A stretch of 64,000 nucleotides of DNA from Poriferisodalis sp965231925. Its GTDB lineage: Bacteria; Actinomycetota; Acidimicrobiia; Acidimicrobiales; Poriferisodalaceae. The position numbers and the translations under genes were made by a program. The stretch is taken from positions 2,914,001 through 2,978,000 of the forward strand of contig OZ246894.1 in NCBI GenBank assembly GCA_965231925.1, given 5' to 3'. This document shows, in pieces, positions 53,872 to 64,000 of the stretch. Below the pieces are notes generated by a model. It did not search any database. It was not told the DNA's origin and saw only the letters and a program-made list of their open reading frames with translations. Each line of letters begins with the position of its first letter. The first letter of the stretch is position 1.

Positions 53872-54708
53872 TCAGAGCCCGCCGAGCCCGCCGCCGGTCA
53901 AGGAGGCGAACGGCGGGTAGACCAAGATTGCCGCCAGCCCGAACGCGATGCCCGTAGCGGGAAACACGATGACCTGCGAGCGTTTGGCCGCCTTCTCTCG
54001 CTCGCGGGCCAGAGCGTCGCGCCACAGCGTGTCCGCAGCCACGAGAACCGCTTCTGACAGCCTCGTTCCGCGCTGCGCCGCGAGACCCAATGACGAGACC
54101 ACCGGCGCAAGCGACTGCACGCCGTAGCGGTCGACGAGTTCCTCGAGGCCGGTCCACACCGGACGCCCTTCCTGCTGAGCGGTCAACAGGAGGCGGTACA
54201 GCACCTGCCACGACTGCCGCTGCCCCATGCGGGCGGCTGTGAGCATCGCCTGCGACGGCGGCGTGCCCGCCGACACCTGCTGAGCGACGAGGGCGATCCA
54301 CAGCCGCACCGTCTGATCCATCTCCGAACGGGCGCGCGAAGCCGCATCCCGCAGGCTCAGCAAGGGCACGATCCATGCGACGCTCGCTCCGAGCAGCCCG
54401 GCCCCGATGCGCCCCGATGCGCCCCAGCCGACCACGGTGCCCATGACCAGTCCGCCCGCGGCGCCAACACAGAGCCCGAGGAAACGCTGGGTGGCGAACT
54501 GCTGCGGAGTGGTGCCCGTCAGGCGCAGGCTCGCGACATCGCCGCCGAACATCCCCGGCAGGCGCTTCACCAGCCCCTCGCCGAGCCCGCCGCGCCGAGC
54601 GGGGCGCCGGACCGCGGCTGGCCGGCGCCAGCCTGTCGCCCCCAGCAGGATCGACATCAGGCCCACGCATGCGGCGAGAGCCGCCACCAAGACCAGCGAG
54701 GCGGGCAT
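53872..54708 (-). CDS. tadC: Tad pilus inner-membrane platform protein TadC
   Basis: 278 residues from ATG 54708, which shares one base with the tadB stop (TGATG). Type II secretion F-domain with helices at the start (LVLVAALAACVGLMSILLG), in the middle (GLVMGTVVGWGA; GLLGASVAWIVPLLSL) and at the end (IVFPATGIAFGLAAILVYPP). SAGTPPSQAML and LGLAAQRGTRLSEAVLVAAD are conserved F-domain stretches. It pairs with TadB to couple the ATPase CpaF to pilus assembly. Confidence 0.9.
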   Translation of the reverse strand: MPASLVLVAALAACVGLMSILLGATGWRRPAAVRRPARRGGLGEGLVKRLPGMFGGDVASLRLTGTTPQQFATQRFLGLCVGAAGGLVMGTVVGWGASGRIGAGLLGASVAWIVPLLSLRDAASRARSEMDQTVRLWIALVAQQVSAGTPPSQAMLTAARMGQRQSWQVLYRLLLTAQQEGRPVWTGLEELVDRYGVQSLAPVVSSLGLAAQRGTRLSEAVLVAADTLWRDALAREREKAAKRSQVIVFPATGIAFGLAAILVYPPFASLTGGGLGGL

Positions 54709-55598
54709 CACAGCGGAGTCGAGGTCCTGCGACGGCCCCGCGGCGGGATCAGCACCGAGTTCTTGGTGCGCACCACCGAGTTGAACACCAGAACGCTCGT
54801 CGCAGCGAGCAGGAGGCAGGAGATGCCGATCAGCACCGTGCGGCCCGTCGCTTCGCGGTACGGCTCGAAGTATGCGGGATTGTTCCGGTACATGAGAACG
54901 ACCACCCCGCCTGCGAGCGATAAGAGCGCGATGGTCTGTGCCCACAGCGATACGACGGCCTCGGTGCGGGTGCGGTGCATCTCCACCGCATCATCGATCC
55001 TGCCGCACAGATCGAGAAGCGGCTCGGCCACGCTGCCTCCCGACGTCGCCGCCATCTGCAAGCCGGCGGCGATCTCAGGTTCCCAGACCGTCCCCTTGGC
55101 GGCGAGGTCACGCAGCCCCGGCTCGAGGCCGCGTGTCGCCGACGCCGCAGCCAATTCCCTCACCTTGCGAGCGATCTCGACTGGCGCGTGCTGCGCGCTG
55201 GCCGACACCGCGTCGGCCAGCCCCAGGCCGGCGCGCGCCAGCTCGGCCAGCTGCCTGGCCCAGACCGACCATGCCAGAGCAATCCGGGTCTCACGACGGC
55301 GACGCGACGGCGCGGCCATGAAGGGCGGGAGGAGCACCCCCAGACCGGCAAGCAGAACGCTGAAGCCGACCAGCCCGGTGGCCGACCAGCCCGCCAGCGC
55401 GCCCAGCATCGCGGCGGCGGCCTGCGACGGCCACAGCCGCCCTACCCGCAGGCCGGCGCGGATGCGAGTCCACGGCAGCGCCCGCGTGACACCGCGCCGC
55501 GCACGTCTGCGCCGCAGATGCCGACGGCTGAGCGGCCCCGAGGCCGCAATGAGCATCAGCCCCGCCGCGCACAGCGCTCCGAACAGCAGCACCGCCAT
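54708..55598 (-). CDS. tadB: Tad pilus inner-membrane platform protein TadB
   Basis: 296 residues. N-terminal helix (VLLFGALCAAGLMLIAASG), a pair of helices near 65-95, the cytoplasmic F domain (WARQLAELARAGLGLADAVS; ATSGGSVAEPLLDLCGRI) and C-terminal helices (LWAQTIALLSLAGGVVVLMY; VLIGISCLLLAATSVLVF). It starts 29 bp after cpaF. Confidence 0.9.
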   Translation of the reverse strand: MAVLLFGALCAAGLMLIAASGPLSRRHLRRRRARRGVTRALPWTRIRAGLRVGRLWPSQAAAAMLGALAGWSATGLVGFSVLLAGLGVLLPPFMAAPSRRRRETRIALAWSVWARQLAELARAGLGLADAVSASAQHAPVEIARKVRELAAASATRGLEPGLRDLAAKGTVWEPEIAAGLQMAATSGGSVAEPLLDLCGRIDDAVEMHRTRTEAVVSLWAQTIALLSLAGGVVVLMYRNNPAYFEPYREATGRTVLIGISCLLLAATSVLVFNSVVRTKNSVLIPPRGRRRTSTPL

Positions 55599-55627
55599 CT
55601 AGCCGGCGGCCTTCCCGATGGCGCTCG

Positions 55628-56902
55628 TCATGACTCAGGCCGCCAATCGCTCATGTCCAGTCCGCTCTCGCGGAGTCTCTCGAGCAGCTCGGCGTTGCGC
55701 GGCGCGGCCACGTAGGCGAGTTCACCGCGCCGGCCGCGCCGGCGGAAGACGTCGCGCGTCTCGAGGCCGCCGTCGCCGGGCACCACCTCGGCAATCGCAT
55801 GCACTCCTCGGTAGCCCGAACGCAAGTCGCGGCGCATCAAGACCACCAAGTGAATGACGTCGGTGATCTCCTGAGTCAGCGCTGTCCGCATCTCGGCGCC
55901 CGAGCCGGCCAGGCAGAAGCGCAACAGGCGGGAGAGGGCCTGGCGCGGTGTCGAAGCGTGGATAGTGCTCATGGAGCCGTCCGAGCCAGTGCCGCACGCC
56001 GAGAGGAAGGCCGCCGCCTCAGGCCCGCGTATCTCGCCGATCACCACGCGGTCGGCGCCAGAGCGCAGGCTTCGCATCGACAGTTCGGCCATCTCGACCG
56101 CGCCGAGGCCCTCGTTGTTCGCCTCTCGCGTCTCGGCTGCGAAGGTCATGGGATGCGACTCGTGAACGAAGAGCTCGTAGGTCTGCTCGAGTGTGCACAC
56201 GATCTCGGAGGGCCCGATCTCGCCGAGCAGCGCCCGGAGCATCGTCGTCTTGCCCGCGCCCAAGGCGCCGCAGACCATGATGTTGGTCGGCGCAGGCGGA
56301 CGCACTGCGGCTCGCAGAAAATCAGCGGCCTGTTCGCTCAGCGACTCATTCGCAACCAGATCTTCGAGGTGGACCCTGCGGTGCCGGTGACAGCGCACCG
56401 TCAGATACGGCTCTTCGCTGACCTCCATCGCTGCGAAGAGCCGCTCGCCGCTGCTGAGCCGCAGGTCGAGAATCGGGGCGCCGGAGTCGAAGCGCCGTCC
56501 GGTCTGACCGTGTGTCGACGCCAAGTGGGATATGAACCGGATCATCTCCTCCTCATCGGCGAAGACCTGCCCCGAGATCCGCTCCTTGCGCCCGCCGGCG
56601 AGCCCGAGCATTCCGAAGTGCGGACCGAAGAAATAGATGTTCTCGACGTCGTCGCGCCGCAGGAACGGCTCGAGCGGCCCCGCCCCGAGCAGCGCATCCA
56701 CCTGCGCGCGCAGCCAGTTGACGTCATCGTCGTCGAGGCAGCGCCCCTGCTCGTCGAGTGCCGCTGCTTCGAGCCGCCGAACCTCCGAGTCGAGCAGCCT
56801 CCCGCATGCGTCGTCCGGCGCGTCGTCTGATACCGACAATTCGAGCCGCAGCTGCTGCAGCTGCGGATACACCTCTGACCAGATCTCGTCTCGCAGCGAC
56901 AT
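55628..56902 (-). CDS. cpaF: Tad pilus assembly ATPase CpaF/TadA
   Basis: Secretion-type ATPase that powers pilus extension. 424 residues from ATG 56902, 7 bp after the cpaE-like stop. The N-terminal domain has DVENIYFFGP. Walker A CGALGAGKTTM lies near residue 215, the Asp box TLEQTYEL follows, Walker B is VVIGEIRGPEA, and the His box is GSMSTIHASTPRQAL. Closest to CpaF-type ATPases of actinobacteria. Confidence 0.95.
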   Translation of the reverse strand: MSLRDEIWSEVYPQLQQLRLELSVSDDAPDDACGRLLDSEVRRLEAAALDEQGRCLDDDDVNWLRAQVDALLGAGPLEPFLRRDDVENIYFFGPHFGMLGLAGGRKERISGQVFADEEEMIRFISHLASTHGQTGRRFDSGAPILDLRLSSGERLFAAMEVSEEPYLTVRCHRHRRVHLEDLVANESLSEQAADFLRAAVRPPAPTNIMVCGALGAGKTTMLRALLGEIGPSEIVCTLEQTYELFVHESHPMTFAAETREANNEGLGAVEMAELSMRSLRSGADRVVIGEIRGPEAAAFLSACGTGSDGSMSTIHASTPRQALSRLLRFCLAGSGAEMRTALTQEITDVIHLVVLMRRDLRSGYRGVHAIAEVVPGDGGLETRDVFRRRGRRGELAYVAAPRNAELLERLRESGLDMSDWRPES

Positions 56903-56909
56903 ACGCGTC

Positions 56910-57791
56910 CTATGTGATGCCGCAGGCCGCAGCCGCGCCGGGCGGCACGACAGGCGACGGCACGGCACGGATGCCGTCGCCGTCTGCGGGCTGAACGCCC
57001 GGCGCCAGCGTAGGAGCGCTGATCCGAGCGGCCTCGGCTTCGCGCTGCCCGCTCGCCCGCACTGCCTCGATCACGGCGTCCAGCGCGTTTGCCATCTCGC
57101 GGCCGCGGCGCCCGACGTGACGCGCGAGCAGCACCCTGTCGTCCACCACCGGAATCCTGCCGGCCACCTCCAGCCCCGCTGCGCTGCTCACATACGACTC
57201 CGAGATCGGCGCCGGACCCTCGACCACCAGCATCGCCGGCGCGTAAGCCTCATGGCCGGCCTCAGGCACGACGAACCGGAGCAGGCTGCTCGCGCCGTGC
57301 AGCTGGTCGACGGAGGTCGCCGGCGCCACCAGCAAGCTGTGCCCGGCCCGCAGCAAGAGGCCGAGCTCAGGCACCGGGGCGCGCAGCGTCGCTGCGATCA
57401 CGGCGTGGAAGCCCGCGGAGGCGAGGACGCCGGTCAGCTCATCTAGTCGGCCGGCGAGCCACTCGATGCCGTAGCGGCCGCCGTTCGGGTGTGACGCGCC
57501 GAGCAGGATCGGCAGTGTCCCCGAGGGGTAGTCGAGCAGCTCGACGTGCGCGCCGAGCAGCTCCGGCGACAGCGCGCTGCGGCTGGCGATCAGCGACGGC
57601 AGCCCACGGAGCGCTGCGCTGTAGCTCGCGCCGGTGGCTTCGCCGAGCCGCATAGCGAGAGTCGAGCCGGAAGCATCTGCATCGATTACCAGCGCCTGCT
57701 CGCCCATGGCGCTGAGGCGCCGCGCGTAGGCAATCGCCAGCGACGCGGCAACAGTCGTCGCCGCCGGCGCACAGAGCACGAACGTGATCAT
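56910..57791 (-). CDS. cpaE: CpaE/TadZ-like MinD-family protein
   Basis: 293 residues from ATG 57791 (57815 is possible). MITFVLCAPAATTVAASLAI replaces a canonical deviant Walker A, so the phosphate loop is poorly conserved. VIDADASGSTLAMRLG follows in the position of the MinD switch I/Walker A' segment. TadZ/CpaE proteins localise the pilus machine at the pole. Context (between cpaB and cpaF) supports the assignment more than the motif does; it may be an ATPase-deficient form. Confidence 0.75.
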   Translation of the reverse strand: MITFVLCAPAATTVAASLAIAYARRLSAMGEQALVIDADASGSTLAMRLGEATGASYSAALRGLPSLIASRSALSPELLGAHVELLDYPSGTLPILLGASHPNGGRYGIEWLAGRLDELTGVLASAGFHAVIAATLRAPVPELGLLLRAGHSLLVAPATSVDQLHGASSLLRFVVPEAGHEAYAPAMLVVEGPAPISESYVSSAAGLEVAGRIPVVDDRVLLARHVGRRGREMANALDAVIEAVRASGQREAEAARISAPTLAPGVQPADGDGIRAVPSPVVPPGAAAACGIT

Positions 57792-57834
57792 CGCTCGACC
57801 TGCATTGCGCTGCATCCGTGATTCGCCACTGCTG

Positions 57835-59094
57835 TCATTGCTCGGAATCTTGCAGAGCGGCGCCGAATTCGAGGCCCCCGGAGGGACTGGGCCCGGGACT
57901 GCCACGGGTGACCGATCTGACTTGCCCCTCCCATGCGGCACTCCACACCGCATCGAGCTCCTGGGACATCTGGTCCACGTCGGTGCCGTCGGGAACGGGC
58001 AGCACCAGCGGCGCCGCGCCCAGTCGGTCGGGAAGGTCGAGCCACCATGCCCACGCACTCGGCTCTAGGAACAGCCTCAGCCTGTCGCCCTGGAGGTGTT
58101 CGATCCTCAGGGAGTGCAGCACGGCCCTGGGGCGGCCCTCGGCATCGGCCGTCGGCTCGGCGCCAGGATCCACGACGAGCACCGTGTCGCCGGGTGCAAT
58201 GCCTGAGGGCGCGAACCTCAGGTCGAGTTCGACCACGGCTTCGAGCTCGCCCGGGCCGGGCGCAGGAACGCTCGGCTCGGGGGCGTCCACGACAGGCGCT
58301 TGCTCTCGGAACTCTTCGAGCCACACCTCATTGAGCGCCGCTGCAAGCTGCTCGCCATCCTGGCCGACTGCCAGCGGTATCGCCTCGAATCTGCCGCCTG
58401 CGGCTGCGAGGTCGTTGCGCCACGCTTGGTACTCGGCCGGCTCGGCGAAGATCCTCATGGATTCGCCGTCGAAGCTGGTCACCTGAAATGAGCGAAGCAC
58501 CTGTCGAGGCCGCGGCGGCGCTTCGTCGGACGCATCGGCTGCCGGAGCGATCAGCAGGACCTCGTCGCCTTCGACGACGCCGTTGGGCGCCAACGATGTG
58601 TCAATCGGCACGATCACCTCCAGCTGGCCGCCCGTGGGTCCCTCATCGGGGAAGAGCATGTCGTCAGCCGTGACCGGGCTGCCCGCTGCGACCGGGCGGG
58701 CAGCGATGAGCCCCACGAACGACGAGACGGCCGACGACGACCACTCGACATGCGGGATGTCGCCCAAGACGGCGCGCGCGCTCGTCAGATGCGACTCCTC
58801 GATGGGCTGCCCCGCAGCGATGTCCGACGCAGCGACGACCACCTCGGACCGGTCGTCGAGCCGGCTCGCCGTCACCATGAACGCCGTGACGCTGGCAGCG
58901 CACAGCACCACGCCGAGCAGGATCAGCAACAACCGGCGCGTCGTCGGCCCGATGGCACGGCGGGAGCGCCCGCGCGCCGCAGTCGCTGTCGGCAGGCCTC
59001 CCTCGTCGGCCTCGGCGAAGCGGCCCACCGCATCACCGGCATCTCGACCGGCCACTGGAGAGGCGAACGCATCCTTGTTGTCAGAGATGCTCAT
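57835..59094 (-). CDS. cpaB: Flp pilus assembly protein CpaB (SAF domain)
   Basis: 419 residues from ATG 59094, with GGAGA eight bases upstream. One membrane helix (LLLILLGVVLCAASVTAFMV, about 55-75) is followed by a SAF domain (VVVAASDIAAGQPIEESHLT; ARPVAAGSPVTADDML), then two related modules (PIDTSLAPNGVVEGDEVLLI; DLRFAPSGIAPGDTVLVVDP). It is the first gene of the cpaB-cpaE-cpaF-tadB-tadC operon. Confidence 0.88.
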   Translation of the reverse strand: MSISDNKDAFASPVAGRDAGDAVGRFAEADEGGLPTATAARGRSRRAIGPTTRRLLLILLGVVLCAASVTAFMVTASRLDDRSEVVVAASDIAAGQPIEESHLTSARAVLGDIPHVEWSSSAVSSFVGLIAARPVAAGSPVTADDMLFPDEGPTGGQLEVIVPIDTSLAPNGVVEGDEVLLIAPAADASDEAPPRPRQVLRSFQVTSFDGESMRIFAEPAEYQAWRNDLAAAGGRFEAIPLAVGQDGEQLAAALNEVWLEEFREQAPVVDAPEPSVPAPGPGELEAVVELDLRFAPSGIAPGDTVLVVDPGAEPTADAEGRPRAVLHSLRIEHLQGDRLRLFLEPSAWAWWLDLPDRLGAAPLVLPVPDGTDVDQMSQELDAVWSAAWEGQVRSVTRGSPGPSPSGGLEFGAALQDSEQ

Positions 59095-59329
59095 GGCAGG
59101 TATCTCCTTTCTCGAGGCCGTGCCACGGATGCGAGCCTGTCGAGCCGACGGGACAGAAGCTGCAGCCGTCACCCGGCGGCCACGCTAGGGAGACTCTAGG
59201 CGTCGGAAGCGCTCGGCCAATCGCGCGTGCTCGGTGCCGGCGCACCGTCGCAATCGTCGGGCAGCGACGGCCCCAGAAACGGCCCGCGGGGGGCAGGCGG
59301 ACGGCGTCGGCTGCATCGGCGCAAGGCGA

Positions 59330-60136
59330 TCAACGGGTGCCGAGCGCAGCGGAGGCCTCCGCGACAACGGCCGCTGCCGCTGCGCACGGATCGGGCGCAG
59401 CGGTGACCGCGCGTCCGATGACGAGCACGTCGGCGCCTGCCGCCAATGCCGACGCCGGCGTGGCGACACGGCGCTGATCGGCCGGCGCTGCCCCGACAGG
59501 GCGTATGCCGGGGACGACGCGCAGCATCCCGGGGGTCGCGTCGGCTACCACGGCGAGGTCGGGCGCTGCGCACACGATGCCGCCGCAGCCGGCCCGCTCG
59601 GCCAGCCGCGCGCGGCCCGTCAGCACTTGTGAGGGCGCGTCTGCGTCGGAGGTGAGCACGGTCACGCCGAGTGCGATCGGCGCTGCGCCCGCTGTCGCGG
59701 CGCCCGAGCCTGCGTCCGCAGCGCCCTCGCGCAGCCCGCGGGCACTCGCAGCCAGCATGTCGGAGCCGCCTTGGGTGTGCACGGTGAGCAGCCACACGCC
59801 CAGCCGGCCCGCGCGGCGAGCCGCGCGTTCCACCGTGTTCGGTATGTCGTGCAGCTTGAGGTCCAAGAACACCCGGCTGCCCGATGCCGCGATGTCGCGG
59901 ACGATCCGGGGGCCTTCGGCGACGAACAGCTCCAAGCCGACCTTCATGATGCCGAAGTCGGACCCGAAGCGCTCCACGAGCGCCATGGCGGCGGCCCGGT
60001 CGGGCACATCGAGCGCGAGAGCCAAGCAGTCCCGCGCTGACGAGCCGGCCATCGAGGGCCGCGGTGTGCCGCGAGTGTGCAGGGGCCCCGAAGCGACCGA
60101 TGGCGCACCGGGCGCAGACTCGGTTGACGGTTTCAC
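59330..60136 (-). CDS. pyrF: Orotidine-5'-phosphate decarboxylase
   Basis: Last step of UMP synthesis. 268 residues; GTG 60136 overlaps the pyrD stop (GTGA), although ATG 60052 would fit the family start better. LALALDVPDRAAAMALVERF opens the barrel. The catalytic FLDLKLHDIPNTVERA is intact with Asp-x-Lys-x-x-Asp. RVVPGIRPVGAAPADQRRVA binds phosphate. Subfamily of long, actinobacterial-type PyrF. Confidence 0.95.
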   Translation of the reverse strand: MKPSTESAPGAPSVASGPLHTRGTPRPSMAGSSARDCLALALDVPDRAAAMALVERFGSDFGIMKVGLELFVAEGPRIVRDIAASGSRVFLDLKLHDIPNTVERAARRAGRLGVWLLTVHTQGGSDMLAASARGLREGAADAGSGAATAGAAPIALGVTVLTSDADAPSQVLTGRARLAERAGCGGIVCAAPDLAVVADATPGMLRVVPGIRPVGAAPADQRRVATPASALAAGADVLVIGRAVTAAPDPCAAAAAVVAEASAALGTR

Positions 60137-61089
60137 GTCGTCTCCTCCATGCTGATCGCCGGATCAGGGACCGGACCCGACACCGCTTCGGGCCGGTGAG
60201 CACGGCCGGTCAATTCCGCAGCGTTGCCCACGCTGTGCCGCTCGCACCAGCGAACCAGCTCTTTGAGCACGTTGCGGGGCGCTCTGGGGTCCCAGAACGA
60301 TGCGGTGCCGACCTGGACGGCGCAGGCGCCCGCTGCCATGAGCTCCACCGCGTGCTCGCCGTGCGCCACCCCGCCGACGCCCACGATCGGCACATCGCCG
60401 AGCGCCGCACGCACGTCATAGATCGCCCGCACGGCCACGGGTCGGATGGCCGGGCCCGACAGCCCGCCGCCGCCATTGCCGAGCGTGGGCTGCGCGGTCT
60501 CGGGGTCGATCGACATCCCGAACACGGTGTTGATGAGCGTCAGCGCCTCGGCGCCTGCGCCCAAGGCCGCCTCAGCGATCTCGACGAGATCGGTGACGTT
60601 GGGGGTGAGCTTGGCCCACACCGGCACGCCTGACGCGCCGGATGCGCTGACGGCCTCAGCAGTGGCGACGGGGTCGCAGGCGAACATCTGGCCGCGGCCT
60701 TCGAGGTTCGGGCAGCTCACGTTCACCTCCAGTGCAGTGAGGCCGGCACCCGCGAGCATTCCTGCCGCGGCGGCGTAGTCGTTCACGGTGCGGCCCCAGA
60801 TGCTGGCCACGACGCGGGCGCCCGTGCGTCTCAGGCGCGGCAACTCGCTGTCGAGCCATGCCTGCGCGCCGGGGTTCTGCAAACCCACCGCGTTGAGCAT
60901 CCCCGCAGGCGTGCCCACCACCCGAGGCGCCCGATTGCCTGCCCAGTCGAACGGGGACAGCGATTTGGTCACCACAGCGCCCAGCGAGGCAAGGTCGACG
61001 TAGGCGCCGATCTCGGTGCCGTAGCCGGAAGTGCCAGAGGCAGTCATGACGGGGTTGGGCAGCTCCACGCTGCCGATCCGCACGGTCAT
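60133..61089 (-). CDS. pyrD: Dihydroorotate dehydrogenase, class 1B-like
   Basis: 318 residues from ATG 61089, where the class-1 N-terminus (MTVRIGSVELPNPVMTASGT) begins. Catalytic Cys in LEVNVSCPNLEGRGQ, FMN-phosphate site in VPIVGVGGVAHGEHAVELM, and AVQVGTASFWDP. Cys as base marks class 1 enzymes. Class 1B partners with PyrK, not found between carB and pyrD here. An ATG at 61236 overlaps the carB stop by 8 bases, but its extra 49 residues are low-complexity. Confidence 0.93.
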   Translation of the reverse strand: MTVRIGSVELPNPVMTASGTSGYGTEIGAYVDLASLGAVVTKSLSPFDWAGNRAPRVVGTPAGMLNAVGLQNPGAQAWLDSELPRLRRTGARVVASIWGRTVNDYAAAAGMLAGAGLTALEVNVSCPNLEGRGQMFACDPVATAEAVSASGASGVPVWAKLTPNVTDLVEIAEAALGAGAEALTLINTVFGMSIDPETAQPTLGNGGGGLSGPAIRPVAVRAIYDVRAALGDVPIVGVGGVAHGEHAVELMAAGACAVQVGTASFWDPRAPRNVLKELVRWCERHSVGNAAELTGRAHRPEAVSGPVPDPAISMEETT

Positions 61090-61228
61090 GTCGATCGGCC
61101 CCGCAGCCCCCCGCTGAGAGGCTGAGCCGAATGGCGAAGCCGTGGCCCGAGCGGCCCGTGAGCGCAGCGAACTAGAGCGGGAAGCAAGAGGTGACGCAAT
61201 GGAACGTTTCGCCAATCCGCGCACGTTC

Positions 61229-64000
<2,772 letters not shown>

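Noticed and set aside
53813..54670. Upstream extension of the pilin-like ORF to 477 codons
   Set aside because: It is antisense-frame sequence within tadC and tadB, Arg/Ala-rich, without family features; the pilin helix defines the real gene near its 3' end.
59196..60203. Minus-strand ORF of 335 codons overlapping pyrF
   Set aside because: Out-of-frame Arg-rich shadow of pyrF; the pyrF frame carries the catalytic motif.

Overview
The window is GC-rich (low-GC stretches are rare and stand out) and carries gene families typical of Actinomycetota: actinobacterial-type integration host factor (mIHF), a fused RibBA, a PriA without helicase motifs, and the collinear housekeeping block carB-pyrD-pyrF ... 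mihF-gmk ... rpoZ-coaBC-metK-priA-def-fmt. Three secreted proteins with cell-wall-binding repeat 2 (CWB2) modules and a Tad pilus locus suggest an environmental, surface-interacting actinobacterium. An acidimicrobial affiliation is my inference and would need a phylogeny.

Layout. 1-3.5 kb: GH38 alpha-mannosidase (cut by the left edge) behind a LacI regulator. 3.5-4.2 kb: two 5'-truncated gene ends (ribBA' and hisG') joined head to head. 4.5-10.6 kb: two divergent CWB2 genes around a CRP-like palindrome; the right one is split by an IS30-family element. 10.7-12.4 kb: a type II restriction-modification pair inside a segment bounded by two inverted IS30 copies. 12.4-18.8 kb: gene fragments, a membrane-anchored protein, a secreted phospholipase A2-like gene, a lipoprotein and a decayed gene. 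18.9-22.5 kb: mog-ribD-ribE-ribBA, all overlapping or closely packed. 22.7-28.8 kb: catabolic or orphan enzymes (two amidohydrolases, a crotonase, a metallo-beta-lactamase-fold hydrolase, choline-sulfatase). 28.9-30.2 kb: an AAA ATPase with four tandem 19-bp repeats directly upstream. 30.3-37.9 kb: phosphoesterase, fmt, def, priA, metK, coaBC, rpoZ. 38.1-42.7 kb: a 1532-residue CWB2-subtilase. 42.8-43.8 kb: gmk, mihF. 44-59 kb: Tad pilus locus (prepilin peptidase, pilins, pseudopilins, a 1456-residue pilus-associated protein, tadC, tadB, cpaF, cpaE-like, cpaB). 59.3-64 kb: pyrF, pyrD, carB (cut by the right edge).

How it fits together. A conserved actinobacterial translation, nucleotide and cofactor block has been opened in two places by surface-function cargo: the Tad locus between pyrF and mihF, and the subtilase between gmk and rpoZ. 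The left 20 kb is a plastic zone with IS elements, duplicated gene ends and decaying genes around secreted CWB2 and phospholipase-type proteins. No rRNA, tRNA or CRISPR array was recognised.
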